Source of the DNA: an uncultured Collinsella sp.
Lineage (GTDB): Bacteria; Actinomycetota; Coriobacteriia; Coriobacteriales; Coriobacteriaceae
DNA length: 64,000 nucleotides
Assembly (NCBI GenBank): GCA_900542825.1
Contig: UQOY01000006.1
Coordinates: forward strand, 57,569-121,568
Direction of reading: 5' to 3'
The position numbers and the translations under genes are program-made. The notes under the pieces were generated by a model. It searched no databases. It was given only the letters and a program-made list of their open reading frames with translations, and was not told the origin of the DNA. Below are positions 50,718 through 60,324 of this stretch, piece by piece. Every line of letters begins with the position of its first letter. The stretch's first letter is position 1.

Positions 50718-51557
50718 ATGTATAAGATCCTGGAGAAGACGCAGTTCTCGGAGAAGGTGTTCAAGTTCCGCATCGAGGCGCCCGCAATCGCCAAGCATGC
50801 GCACGCTGGACAGTTCCTCATGGTTCGCGCCAACGAGACGGGCGAGCGCGTCCCGTTTACCCTGGCCGGCTGGAACGGTGACGAGGGCTGGGTCGAGTTC
50901 ATCTTCATGGTGATCGGCAAGACCACCGAGATGCTTTCCACCTACGAGGCCGGCGAGTCGCTGCGCGACGTCGTGGGCCCGCTGGGCGTTCCCACCGAGA
51001 TGGCCGAGGGCCCCTGTGCCGTCATTGGCGGCGGCGTCGGCCTGGCAATTGCCTTCCCGGTCGCCAAGCACCTGGTCGAGACCGGTCATGAGGTCCACGC
51101 CATCATGGGCGCCCGTACCAAGGACCTCCTGCTCATGGAGGACCAGTTCCGCGAGCTCCTCGATGAGGACCACATCCACATCACCACCGACGACGGCTCC
51201 TACGGCGAGCAGGGCGTTGTCACCGCTCCGCTGGAGCGCCTGCTGCAGGACAAGGCCGTGAGCCAGGTCTTCTGCGTCGGCCCCGTTCCGATGATGAAGT
51301 TCTCGACCCTCACCGCCCAGAAGTACGACACCCCCATCACCGCGTCGCTCAACCCCATCATGGTTGACGGCACCGGTATGTGCGGCTGCTGCCGCGTCGA
51401 GGTGGGCGGCGTGACCAAGTTCGCTTGCGTCGACGGCCCCGACTTCGATGCCACCCTGGTCGACTGGGATGACCTTCGTGCCCGCCAGGCCGCTTATCGT
51501 TCCGAAGAGGGCGCGTCCCTCAAGGCCTATGAGGAAAAGAGCTGCGCATGCCACTAG
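50718..51557 (+). CDS. nfnA: NfnA: NAD-binding subunit of ferredoxin-dependent NADH:NADP+ transhydrogenase
   Basis: The 279-residue protein is of the ferredoxin-NADP reductase fold. It has the FAD site RVPFTLAGWN, an NAD site with IGGGVGLAIAFPVAKHL, CVGPVPMM, and a C-terminal [2Fe-2S] region GTGMCGCCRVEV ... FACVDGPDFD. Together with the next gene this is the NfnAB pair (also annotated as sulfide dehydrogenase or DHOD electron-transfer-like). It uses flavin-based electron bifurcation to link NADPH with NAD+ and ferredoxin. It overlaps nfnB by 10 nt. Confidence 0.9.
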   Translation: MYKILEKTQFSEKVFKFRIEAPAIAKHAHAGQFLMVRANETGERVPFTLAGWNGDEGWVEFIFMVIGKTTEMLSTYEAGESLRDVVGPLGVPTEMAEGPCAVIGGGVGLAIAFPVAKHLVETGHEVHAIMGARTKDLLLMEDQFRELLDEDHIHITTDDGSYGEQGVVTAPLERLLQDKAVSQVFCVGPVPMMKFSTLTAQKYDTPITASLNPIMVDGTGMCGCCRVEVGGVTKFACVDGPDFDATLVDWDDLRARQAAYRSEEGASLKAYEEKSCACH

Positions 51558-52957
51558 TTAACGGTCGTTTCGTTGCCGATATGAAGTCGCCCCGCACCCC
51601 CGACAACGAGGAGCCGGCTGCCGAGCGCGCCTGCGACTTCCGCCCCGTCGACAAGGGCTTCACCGAGGAGATGGCGCTGGCCGAGGCCGAGCGCTGCCTC
51701 AACTGCAAGAAGCCGTTCTGTGTTGAGGGCTGCCCCGTCAACATCAACATCCCCCGCTTTATCGAGCAGATCCGCGCGAAGGACTTCGGCGGCGCCCTCG
51801 ATACCATCCGCGAGGACTCCATGCTTCCCGCCATCTGCGGCCGCGTCTGCCCGCAGGAGAACCAGTGCGAGGGCAAGTGCATCCGTGGCAAGAAGTCCGA
51901 GCCCGTGGCCATCGGCCAGCTCGAGCGCTTCCTGGGTGACCGCCCCGAGCTCGCCTCCACTCCCAAGATGGCCCCCAAGAACGGCAAGAAGGTCGCCGTC
52001 GTCGGCTCCGGCCCGTCCGGCATCACCTGCGCCGGCGAGCTCGCCCGTAACGGCTTTGACGTTACCGTCTTTGAGGCCTTCTTCACCGGCGGCGGCGTGC
52101 TGGTCTACGGCATCCCCGAGTTCCGTCTGCCCAAGGCAGTCGTCAAGCGCGAGATTGACGGCCTGGAGGACATGGGCGTCAAGTTTGAGTACAACTCCGT
52201 CGTGGGCAACATGGCCACGGCCGAGGAGCTGTTCGAGCAGGGCTTCGATGCCATCTACGTGGCGACCGGCGCTGGCCTGCCCAAGTTCCTCAACGTCCCC
52301 GGCGAGAACCTGCCCAACGTCTTCTTCGCGAACGAGTACCTCACCCGCGTGAACCTGATGAAGGCCAACAAGTTCCCCGAGTACGACACCCCCACCAAGC
52401 ACGGCAAGAACGTCGTCGTCTTTGGTGGCGGCAACGTGGCTATGGACGCCGTCCGTACCGCCAAGCGCCTGGGCGCCGAGCACGCCATCATCGCCTACCG
52501 TCGTACCGAGGACGAGATGCCCTGCCGTCGCGCCGAGCTGCACCATGCTAAGGCCGAGGGCGTCGAGGTTCTGCCGCTCGTCTCCCCGCTCGAGTTTGTC
52601 GCTGGCGAGGACGGCTCCGTGTGCGCCGTCAAGGTCCAGAAGATGGAGCTCGGCGAGCCCGACGAGTCCGGCCGCCGTCGTCCGGTGCCCATCGAGGGCG
52701 CCATCGAGGAGATCCCCTGCGACGTCGCGATCTCGGCTATCGGCACCAACGCCAACCCCTTCGCAAAGAAGATCGGCGGCAAGATGGAGCTCAACAAGTG
52801 GGGCTACATCGTTGCCGACGAGGAGACCGGCCAGACCACCGATCCCCGCATCTGGGCCGGCGGCGACATCGTCACCGGTGCCGCTACGGTCATTCTGGCG
52901 ATGGGCGCCGGCAAGAAGGCCGCCGCTTCCATCACCAAGAGCCTGCTGGGCGAGTAA
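51548..52957 (+). CDS. nfnB: NfnB: NADPH-binding bifurcating subunit (GltD/GltA-like)
   Basis: The 469-residue protein has an N-terminal double-cubane domain (about 45-110) with CLNCKKPFCVEGCP and CGRVCPQENQCEGKC. Two Rossmann domains follow, with VVGSGPSGITCAGELA for FAD and VFGGGNVAMDAVRTAKRLG for NADPH, and a closing GDIVTGAATVILAMGAGKKAA. It is annotated in many genomes as glutamate synthase small subunit; the overlapping nfnA gene and the absence of a GltB gene favour NfnB. In this H2-producing anaerobe it would balance ferredoxin with NAD(P)H. A terminator follows. Confidence 0.9.
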   Translation: MPLVNGRFVADMKSPRTPDNEEPAAERACDFRPVDKGFTEEMALAEAERCLNCKKPFCVEGCPVNINIPRFIEQIRAKDFGGALDTIREDSMLPAICGRVCPQENQCEGKCIRGKKSEPVAIGQLERFLGDRPELASTPKMAPKNGKKVAVVGSGPSGITCAGELARNGFDVTVFEAFFTGGGVLVYGIPEFRLPKAVVKREIDGLEDMGVKFEYNSVVGNMATAEELFEQGFDAIYVATGAGLPKFLNVPGENLPNVFFANEYLTRVNLMKANKFPEYDTPTKHGKNVVVFGGGNVAMDAVRTAKRLGAEHAIIAYRRTEDEMPCRRAELHHAKAEGVEVLPLVSPLEFVAGEDGSVCAVKVQKMELGEPDESGRRRPVPIEGAIEEIPCDVAISAIGTNANPFAKKIGGKMELNKWGYIVADEETGQTTDPRIWAGGDIVTGAATVILAMGAGKKAAASITKSLLGE

Positions 52958-52985
52958 TCACCTGCAGCACTAGCCATCAAACGGC

Positions 52986-53022
52986 AAAGTCCCCGTCGAG
53001 CACACGCCCGGCGGGGACTTTT
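52986..53022 (+). terminator. Rho-independent terminator after nfnB
   Basis: AAAGTCCCCG and CGGGGACTTTT form the stem, ending in TTTTCT, 28 nt after the stop. Confidence 0.9.
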
Positions 53023-53036
53023 CTATACCGGCCGCC

Positions 53037-53077
53037 CAAACCACCGCGATGGGAACAGGCACCTTTGTGGTGGTTTG
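53037..53077. repeat. GGCACCTTTGTGG hairpin (copy 1)
   Basis: CAAACCACC and GGTGGTTTG close a hairpin containing GGAACAGGCACCTTTGTGG. Copies lie at 60093, 62312 and (half) 63925, all around the surface-protein genes. Confidence 0.82.
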
Positions 53078-53095
53078 GAACTTGCCTGGTCGTTT

Positions 53096-53315
53096 TGTCT
53101 CGATCTGTAACACCTGGAGCCCGTTGAGCTTCGTAGTTGTTACAGATCGAGACATTGCTCCAGTCGCCCCCGCTTTGTCTCAATCTGTAACAGTTAGAGA
53201 CCAAATTCCCCGCTACGTGTTACAGATCGAGACATTAGATTGGCGGCCGAACAGTTCATCTCAATCTGTAACATCTAGAGCCGTTTTGGGTAGTCTGGTG
53301 TTACAGATTGAGATC
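53096..53315. repeat. Array 2: three CTGTAACA hairpins after the giant surface-protein gene
   Basis: Units lie at about 53096-53154, 53175-53234 and 53257-53315, each CTCAATCTGTAACA ... TGTTACAGATCGAGAC with variable loops. The last two units and the following GCCGAGGA flank align almost base for base with array 3 at 60149-60290. Confidence 0.9.
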
Positions 53316-53350
53316 TTGCAAAAGCCGAGGATAGGCGCTGTCGCCAAAAC

Positions 53351-56300
53351 CTAACGCTTGCGGCGCTTGGTCGCGGCGATGCCGGCCGCGGCAACGGTTG
53401 CGCCGGCGATGCCCAGGGCGCTGACCGTCATCGCGGCGGAGTCACCCGTGCTGGCGAGCTCCGTGCCGCCGGACTTCTTGCCGTTCTCGCCCTTACCCTT
53501 GGACTTGTCCGTCGTCACCGTGGCCGTCGTCGAAGTCGAACTGCCCGCAGGGACCCCGGCGCCACCAGAGCCATCCGCACCGCCACTCTGCTCGCCGCCG
53601 CCAGGTGTCGGCTTGGGTTGCGGCTTGGGCTCAGGCTCCGGCTTGGGCTCGGGTGTCGCCTCATCGGTCACCGTAATCGTAATGTTCAGACGCTCGGAAT
53701 ACTCGCTGTACGACATGCCAGGGCGCTGTGCCGCAATGCGCACATACATGTTGTTATCGAGCGCAATAGGCTCGGTGTACTTTACGCGGCCTTCGTCACG
53801 GCAGGGGCAGGTGTCGTTGGTGGTGTACCAAATCGTCGTGCCATCCTCGGCCGAAAGCTCCAGCTTCGTGCCCTTGGGCACCGTAATGTAGTTCTCCTTG
53901 GGCGACCATGCACCAAACGTCGTCGCACCAATCGTCGCCACCGGTCGCGCCGGTCGCACTGCCTCGGCAGACACGCGAACGTCGACCTGCTTGGACAGCG
54001 CTGTGCCGTCCACCACCGCCGTCAACGTCGTCAAACCGGGCAGAGCACCATGCAGCACAAACGTCGCCGCACCGTCCTCGCCCGTCACAGCCTGGGTGGC
54101 ATCGACAGAGCAGATAGCCGAGGACTCCAGCCCAACACTAACCTTGGCGCCCGCAAACGGCTTGCCCGCCTTATCGGTCACGTGCGCCACCAGCTCAAAG
54201 TCACTGCCATCAAGCATGGTCACGGCCTGTTCCACGTTGAGCTTGAGCTTGTCGGCACGAACGCCCACGACAAGCTCGCCACTTGTCCAGCGCGCCATGG
54301 CCGTGCCGGCGTAGTTGCGAGCACCGTCGAGCTCAAACGCCACCGTCGAGCCCGCCTCACACGCATCGGCATAGCGAATGCGCAGCACGCGCGACAGCGG
54401 CTTGCCATCGGGATCGTCCTGCTTGTCGAGCCACGTATACGTCACGTCGCCCAAGCCCTGTGCGCACAATGCGACCAGGGCATCGTCGCTCGCATCCATA
54501 TACTGCGCAAACTCAACCTCGATGCAATCGGTATAGGCATGGGCCGAAGCCACCTCGGGCGCCGCCGTCGACACCAAACCAATGTTCACCTCAGTCTGAA
54601 TCGGCGGCACGCGCAGCCAAGCCGAACGCGCCTCCTCATAGCCGTCCTTGGTCACGCGCACCTGATACCAGCCGGTCGGCGTATTCCAGTTGTACGCGCC
54701 GTCCGCACCCGTTGCAAGCGGATTGTCCTGCTCATACTCCTCGGCATCCCAACGCACGGCATTGGTACCGGCCGCATCGTCGGCGCTCCACAGCTCAACC
54801 GTCGCGCCTTCAACCGTATTGGACAGCAGGCCCTCGTACACCACGCCCGCAGGGTCGGGTGCAGCCTTGGCGGCCACATTGCGATAACGCGCCTCAAAGA
54901 TCGACTGCATCTTCTCGTCCGAGATCAAGCCGTCCTTGTTGGCCTTGTAGACCTCGGCATCGGTCAGCTCGCCCCAGTTGACTGTAATACGATTCTGGCA
55001 TGCGCGCTCCACCTGCTCGCAGGCAACATCGTAGGCGCATTCGGCATTGGTCAGCTTAATCGCGCGCTCCGAACCTACGCTGGTCGAAGCCGCGTCATAG
55101 GCAGCGCCCACCACGGTGCCCGCCGAACCGGCCGTCAGCACGCCGGCGATTGTCATAATGGAGCCCACCGCCACATCGGTGCTGTCGTGGCAGAGCTGGC
55201 GATACAGCAGATCCTCAAACGCACGCGCCTTCTCCATGGCGTCGCGCAGCGCGTAAATGCACTTCCAGTCGTCCTCGGTCTTCTCGGGCTTGGCAAGCAA
55301 GCGCGTATGCTGAAGCTCATAGCCCTCGCGCTCGCCCTTCACCTTCTGCATACGGACGTTCACGTTCTCCCAGTTCTTGCTGGCATCATTCACGCCGTAA
55401 ATGCCGGTAAAGATGCCGATGCCCTGAGTCGCCGCGGGAAATGCCTGACCGGCCGCCTTCCACGCATCGGTCTTAAAGACCTGTCCGAACATCTCGCACT
55501 CGATCTTATAACTCTTGAGCGAACGGATCGTGCGGATGAGCTTCATATGGGCGCTCACGTCGCCGTTGCGCTTCCAAGCCATAAGCCAGCCGCGAATCGT
55601 AGAGTTATTGAGGCTATGTACCACATTCCAGTTGTCGTACAGGTTGTCCAGAATGTCGCACTGCATGGCGATCGAGTTAAACAGAAGCGCCTGGTTCTTG
55701 TTGTTATTGGAGTTCTCGATAAATTCCGACTCGATATAGGCCGTCTGCTCGCCATCGGGCGCGGCGACCTTAAAGCCCTTGACGGTATCGTCGTCAGCCG
55801 CCTTGTAGCTCAGCGAGCTGCCGAGCGCCTGGCCCAAATCGTTAAACCCGCTCGTCGACTGGCCGTTGTACTCGCTGGCCTTAATGCCCGCACACTTGTT
55901 GAGCGCCGCAGCGGTTGCGTCATTCCAGCTTCCGTATTGGTTGAGCCGGCCGATACCCATCGACTGGCCCACCAGATCCTCGGCCTGCTGGGCAATAAAC
56001 TCCGCTCGCGATGCATGGTCGACGAGCTCCTTGATGGCGGCCGCATCCGCAGCGTTTGAGCCCTGGGCCGCCGCGAGTTCCTGATACCAATCCTCGCTGG
56101 TGCCGTAAGCATCCTCAAAGATCATCTTGTCCACATTGACGCCGTAGCTGTCGCCCTGCTTGGTTAGCAGCACCGCCGACCCGCCGACCGCAGCCTTGAG
56201 CTCAGCCGCAAACTGCGCGGCCTCGTCGTTGCCAGCATCACCACCCTCGCCGTCGCTGGCGGCGGGGGCGCGACGAGCCTTGCGAGCAGCACCACCCTGG

Positions 56301-59300
56301 GCCTCGCCCTCCTTGCTGGCTTCGTCCTCTTTGCCGTCCTTGTCCTCCTCGGCAAACGCATCGGCGACCATCTGGTCAATCGCGTCGTTAAACGCCTGGT
56401 CGACGTCATTAAACGAGTTATCCATCATATACTCGTGCCATTGCTGCACGGCATTCGAGAACTCCTGCTGGCGCTCCTCGGCCGCGGCGGAATGCTTTTT
56501 GGCCGAAGCGTTGGCATCAAAACTCAGCATGGTCATAAGCTGAGCATTGGAGATGCGGTAGGTCTGCGGCATAAAGATTTGCTCAAAGTTGCCGCAGTTC
56601 ACATAGGTCGAGTCATTCGCCTTGTTAAACTCGTCGAGCAGCTTAAGGTAACCCTCGTCCACATACTCCGCCACATAGCGCACATGGGTGCCCTCACGCG
56701 ACTTTTGAGTCAGAGGAATCGTCACCGTCTTGCCGTCCACGCAGTCCACGTACAGGTCGAGCGTGTCGGCAGCCTCCTCGTTGCCCACCTCGAGCGTAAT
56801 ATCGAACGTCCAGTAGGCGTTCTTCTTTTGCGGCAGATGGTGGAAGGTCCACAGGCTCTTACCCGTATCCTTGCCGTCCTTAACCAGGTTCTGCGTACCG
56901 CCGCGATACGTCACGTCAAAGTTCCAGACCGAAGCACCCGGAACATAGCGCACATAATTGCGAGCCGTTACCTCGGCAGCAGCGGCGGCAACATCGGTCG
57001 AGCCCACGCGCGCTTCGAGCGTCACACGCTCGGCGGCAAGCGTATCCTGCGGCAGGTCGTATTCAATCTTGGCACGGCCGAGTTTATTGGTCTTGCCGGT
57101 GTCCTTTGCAGCCGAGGCACCCGTCCCCACGGTAAGCTGCACGCTCTTGCCGGGCGCTGCGTACACGTAGGCCACATTGCCCAGCAAGCTATGGACGTTG
57201 GTGTTGTCGACCTCGATGCGCGAGGCGTTGACCTCGAGCGTCGTGCTCCCCAGTGGCAATGTCACCTCGCCCAGTGTAATAAGCGGCGAGATGGCATAGA
57301 TACCCGCGGCCTTAGGCTTAAAGCGCACAAAAACATCGGCGCCCTTGCCCTTCTTCATATCGAGAACGAGGTTGTCGCCCTCCCAAGTTGTGTCAGCCCA
57401 CATGGCATCGGAGCTGGCGCCGGCTTCGCGAGCGCCTGCGGACACATCCTCGACGGCATCCTTGGCCAGCGGAATCTCAATCTTGGCAGCCTGGCTGTCC
57501 TTGAGCTCGTAATGAATGCGCAGCTCGGTCTCCACGCCAACGACCGCGGACGAATCAGCGATAACCGAGCCCGCCGTCAGCCCGCGCTCGGCACGATACG
57601 TCTCCACGTCAAACGTGGGGACGTCGAGCGTCACGTCAAGCTGTTTGCCGTCCTCAATCTTCACCTGCTTTTGCGCGATATGCTTCCCCACGGTCAGCCC
57701 TAGGCGGCTAAACGTGGAATAGCTCGTCGCTTGGATGTCGTAGCTCGTCTTGTTAAAGGCGACGATGGTGTACGAACCGGCCTTAAGGCGCGGCGTCTCG
57801 GCCTTCATGATAGGCGTGGCGCCATCGTCTTCGTAACCCATCAGATAGGTGACACCGTCGGCAACCAGCTTGCCGTCGGACGTACGGAACACCAGCACGC
57901 GGTTGGCGCCCTGGTAGTCGCCCTTGGTCGTGACCGTCGCCGTACCCCAAGGCTTCAAGTCGATATCGACCTTGCCGGCCGAAGGCTTCACCGTCGCCGT
58001 CGCCCCACCCAACTTGAGGCTGTCTTTGGGCTCGAGCGTTATCTCCAGATCCTGGTCCGCGTCGGCAATGGCCTGCGACACCACGAGTGCTGTGCCCTGG
58101 ATACGGAAGTCGTTTTCTTTCTCACCCTTGGCAGGCTTAAGCGTCTTGCCGCCGCTCTTCACCGTCAGATCGATGTTATCGAGACTATCGAGCTCAATGC
58201 GTTCGGTCTTATCCTGGCCCACAATCGGTTCAAGATAGCCCACGTTGAGCTCAATCGCGCGCGAAGCCGGAATCTTGGTAAAGTCCTCCGCCTTAATCTC
58301 TCCGATATTCCATGTGCCCGTCATCTGGTCGCCCGGGCGCGCCAGCACCATGTCATAGTAACCGCTGAGCGAAATGCGCAGCGTTGCTGCCGTCTTGGAG
58401 AGAGCGTCCGCTGTAAAGCTGCCGTCATCGCCAACCGCCAGCGGCGTGGACTGCCCCGCCTGCACGAGTGTAGCCGTCGCGCTCTGGGGAAGTTTGCCCG
58501 TCACCTGGGCCGCCTCGCCCATCCACTCAAACGTGTAGGCAGGCTTCGAGGAATCGACGGAGTCCTTGCGATCGGCCACGGCATCGGCAAGCTTTTTGAC
58601 CATCGAGGGGTTGCCAGCCGAATCGGTCGCATAGGCATAGATGGTCTGGCCTTCACTAAAGGGAATCGCATACGCTACGCCATCGATTGTCACGCGCTCA
58701 TTATAGTCGCCCGGATAGCCCGCCTCACCAAACTGAAGATCGGGGTTCATCACGCGCAGGGCAACGGCATTATGGTTCGTCTCGTTTCCGTATCTCGTGT
58801 TCTCAAAAGCTCCCCACTCTATCATTTCCACGCTTTTGGGTAGCACAATCTCTTTGCCGGCAATCGCAGGATCAAGAGAGGCGAACGCGAGCGCCCCGAT
58901 AGATTTGACACCATCGCCAATCGTCACCGACGACACAAAGGAGCACCCATCAAAGGCATGGCTCTCGATCCGCTCCACCGTACCCGGCACGTTGATCTGC
59001 GTAAAGGTGAGTACCGTTGTATCCGAGACATAGAACTGTGGCACGCCACAATAGGCGAATGCAAGATAGTCGATAGTTTTGACCGAAGGCGGCAGCGTTG
59101 CCACCACATTGTCGTCAAGTTGTTCACATTCCTTAAAGGCCTGCTCGGGAATCGTGGTAAAGGCCGCGTTGTTGGGCCAGGTTACCGTTTGGAGCGTCTT
59201 GCTTTTGTAGAATGCATAGCTCTTGAGCTCCTCGATCGAATCGGGCAGTGCGATCTCTTTGATGCTGCTGCCACCCAAGCCGCCAACCGAGCGGACATGC

Positions 59301-59989
59301 GAATTAGGGGCGAAGGTGATCGATGTGAGTGCAGCGTTTCCCATACCCGTAAGGCTTACGACATTTTTGTCGTCGATGGTCGAGGGCACCTCCAACGTGG
59401 TAATGCCCGCGTCGCCATACTCGATAGAAATTTCGTTGGTGAGGCTATCGATCGAGAAGTAGTACTGCGCGGGGGTCTGCTCGCCGGCCACGTAGCCATC
59501 GTCGTATTCGCCCTTTACGCCCGTGGTGCCCTTCGAGGTTGCCCAGAGTCCAAGTTCCTCGTTCCAGGTTGCCTCGGCACCGGAAGCCTCCTCTTGCTTC
59601 TGCTGCTCAGCGAGCTCCTCGCCCTCGACAAGATCGGTGGCGAGCGTACCCGCAGGTGTGCTCTCGGTCTGCCCGGCGCCCGTCAGGCCCGCCGCCGATG
59701 CAATCTCGGAGGCCGGGGGCGTAGGGGTGTCACCGGTATCGAGCACTGTGGGGTCGGCAGCGCCGGCATCGGGCGCGGGGTCGGCGGAAGCAGAGTCTGG
59801 CGTTTGGGCGTCAGCCGAATCGGCGGGAGCGGCGTCGGCTGCTTGACCGTTATCCGTCTGCACAAAAGTGCCGTCGGTGGTGAGGGTCTCGGCAAACGCG
59901 CCCGCGGGCAACGAACCCGTCACCATGGTGAGGGTCACCGCGGCAACGGTCAGGCGGCGGCAAAGCGCTCGAACAGTGGTCCACCTCAT
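53351..59989 (-). CDS. Giant LAxTG-anchored surface protein with BspA-type leucine-rich repeats
   Basis: The 2212-residue protein has a signal peptide (1 to about 33, cut after AGAFA), an acidic Ala/Asp/Thr-rich spacer, and BspA/LRR_5 repeats (about 170-450, e.g. SIKEIALPDSIEELKSYAFY, VERIESHAFDGCS). Long Ig-like and unassigned regions follow (about 450-1650), including a helical stretch (about 1180-1700) with Lys/Glu-rich ARKARRAP. Then come a carboxypeptidase-regulatory-like domain (about 1735-1820), Big_1-like Ig domains and a CHB_HEX-like domain (WYTTNDTCPC). A Pro/Lys spacer precedes a cell-wall sorting signal LASTG, hydrophobic helix and KRRKR. It is probably a host or glycan adhesin. 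GGAAAGGA precedes the ATG at 59989. Confidence 0.9.
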   Translation of the reverse strand: MRWTTVRALCRRLTVAAVTLTMVTGSLPAGAFAETLTTDGTFVQTDNGQAADAAPADSADAQTPDSASADPAPDAGAADPTVLDTGDTPTPPASEIASAAGLTGAGQTESTPAGTLATDLVEGEELAEQQKQEEASGAEATWNEELGLWATSKGTTGVKGEYDDGYVAGEQTPAQYYFSIDSLTNEISIEYGDAGITTLEVPSTIDDKNVVSLTGMGNAALTSITFAPNSHVRSVGGLGGSSIKEIALPDSIEELKSYAFYKSKTLQTVTWPNNAAFTTIPEQAFKECEQLDDNVVATLPPSVKTIDYLAFAYCGVPQFYVSDTTVLTFTQINVPGTVERIESHAFDGCSFVSSVTIGDGVKSIGALAFASLDPAIAGKEIVLPKSVEMIEWGAFENTRYGNETNHNAVALRVMNPDLQFGEAGYPGDYNERVTIDGVAYAIPFSEGQTIYAYATDSAGNPSMVKKLADAVADRKDSVDSSKPAYTFEWMGEAAQVTGKLPQSATATLVQAGQSTPLAVGDDGSFTADALSKTAATLRISLSGYYDMVLARPGDQMTGTWNIGEIKAEDFTKIPASRAIELNVGYLEPIVGQDKTERIELDSLDNIDLTVKSGGKTLKPAKGEKENDFRIQGTALVVSQAIADADQDLEITLEPKDSLKLGGATATVKPSAGKVDIDLKPWGTATVTTKGDYQGANRVLVFRTSDGKLVADGVTYLMGYEDDGATPIMKAETPRLKAGSYTIVAFNKTSYDIQATSYSTFSRLGLTVGKHIAQKQVKIEDGKQLDVTLDVPTFDVETYRAERGLTAGSVIADSSAVVGVETELRIHYELKDSQAAKIEIPLAKDAVEDVSAGAREAGASSDAMWADTTWEGDNLVLDMKKGKGADVFVRFKPKAAGIYAISPLITLGEVTLPLGSTTLEVNASRIEVDNTNVHSLLGNVAYVYAAPGKSVQLTVGTGASAAKDTGKTNKLGRAKIEYDLPQDTLAAERVTLEARVGSTDVAAAAAEVTARNYVRYVPGASVWNFDVTYRGGTQNLVKDGKDTGKSLWTFHHLPQKKNAYWTFDITLEVGNEEAADTLDLYVDCVDGKTVTIPLTQKSREGTHVRYVAEYVDEGYLKLLDEFNKANDSTYVNCGNFEQIFMPQTYRISNAQLMTMLSFDANASAKKHSAAAEERQQEFSNAVQQWHEYMMDNSFNDVDQAFNDAIDQMVADAFAEEDKDGKEDEASKEGEAQGGAARKARRAPAASDGEGGDAGNDEAAQFAAELKAAVGGSAVLLTKQGDSYGVNVDKMIFEDAYGTSEDWYQELAAAQGSNAADAAAIKELVDHASRAEFIAQQAEDLVGQSMGIGRLNQYGSWNDATAAALNKCAGIKASEYNGQSTSGFNDLGQALGSSLSYKAADDDTVKGFKVAAPDGEQTAYIESEFIENSNNNKNQALLFNSIAMQCDILDNLYDNWNVVHSLNNSTIRGWLMAWKRNGDVSAHMKLIRTIRSLKSYKIECEMFGQVFKTDAWKAAGQAFPAATQGIGIFTGIYGVNDASKNWENVNVRMQKVKGEREGYELQHTRLLAKPEKTEDDWKCIYALRDAMEKARAFEDLLYRQLCHDSTDVAVGSIMTIAGVLTAGSAGTVVGAAYDAASTSVGSERAIKLTNAECAYDVACEQVERACQNRITVNWGELTDAEVYKANKDGLISDEKMQSIFEARYRNVAAKAAPDPAGVVYEGLLSNTVEGATVELWSADDAAGTNAVRWDAEEYEQDNPLATGADGAYNWNTPTGWYQVRVTKDGYEEARSAWLRVPPIQTEVNIGLVSTAAPEVASAHAYTDCIEVEFAQYMDASDDALVALCAQGLGDVTYTWLDKQDDPDGKPLSRVLRIRYADACEAGSTVAFELDGARNYAGTAMARWTSGELVVGVRADKLKLNVEQAVTMLDGSDFELVAHVTDKAGKPFAGAKVSVGLESSAICSVDATQAVTGEDGAATFVLHGALPGLTTLTAVVDGTALSKQVDVRVSAEAVRPARPVATIGATTFGAWSPKENYITVPKGTKLELSAEDGTTIWYTTNDTCPCRDEGRVKYTEPIALDNNMYVRIAAQRPGMSYSEYSERLNITITVTDEATPEPKPEPEPKPQPKPTPGGGEQSGGADGSGGAGVPAGSSTSTTATVTTDKSKGKGENGKKSGGTELASTGDSAAMTVSALGIAGATVAAAGIAATKRRKR

Positions 59990-60048
59990 GGTCGTTCCTT
60001 TCCTGAAACCAAAAGTCATCCAGCGTAATCGTCGTCCAAAAACAAAGC

Positions 60049-60082
60049 GAACGGTAGGTTCATATATACGAACCTACCGTTC
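60049..60082 (-). promoter_or_regulatory. Palindrome upstream of the giant surface-protein gene
   Basis: GAACGGTAGGTTC and its exact complement are separated by ATATATAC (8 nt), 60 nt before the start codon. The core TAGGTTC-N8-GAACCTA recurs at 62383-62410 before the second surface gene, in both cases next to CTACCTGCG. Confidence 0.72.
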
Positions 60083-60092
60083 TACCTGCGCA

Positions 60093-60129
60093 AACCGCCA
60101 CAAAAGGGACAGGCACCTTTGTGGCGGTT
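60093..60129. repeat. GGCACCTTTGTGG hairpin (copy 2)
   Basis: AACCGCCACAAA and TTTGTGGCGGTT close a hairpin containing GGGACAGGCACC. The variable outer stem (GCC/GGC here, ACC/GGT in other copies) shows compensatory change. Confidence 0.85.
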
Positions 60130-60148
60130 CTGGACTTGGCCGGCCAGT

Positions 60149-60290
60149 TTGTCTCAATCTGTAACAGTTAGAGGTCAAATTCCCCGCCTGGTGTTACAGA
60201 TCGAGACGTTAGATTGGCGGCCATTCGGTTCATCTCAATCTGTAACATCTAGAGCCGTTTTGGGCAGTTTGGTGTTACAGATTGAGATTT
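60149..60290. repeat. Array 3: two CTGTAACA hairpins after the second surface-protein gene
   Basis: Units lie at about 60149-60209 and 60231-60290. Together with the GGCCGAGAA flank they are a near copy of the second half of array 2, in the same position relative to the stop codon of an LAxTG gene. Confidence 0.9.
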
Positions 60291-60324
60291 TGCTGAGGCC
60301 GAGAACGAGAGCCGTCACCCAGCT

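Noticed and set aside
51548..52957. Glutamate synthase small subunit
   Set aside because: No large-subunit gene is adjacent, and the overlapping partner is an NfnA-type subunit, so NfnB is the better call.
60049..60082. Rho-independent terminator or invertible promoter at the 13-bp palindrome
   Set aside because: It lies upstream of a start codon, lacks a U-run, and its 8-nt spacer is too short for an invertible segment; an operator is more likely.
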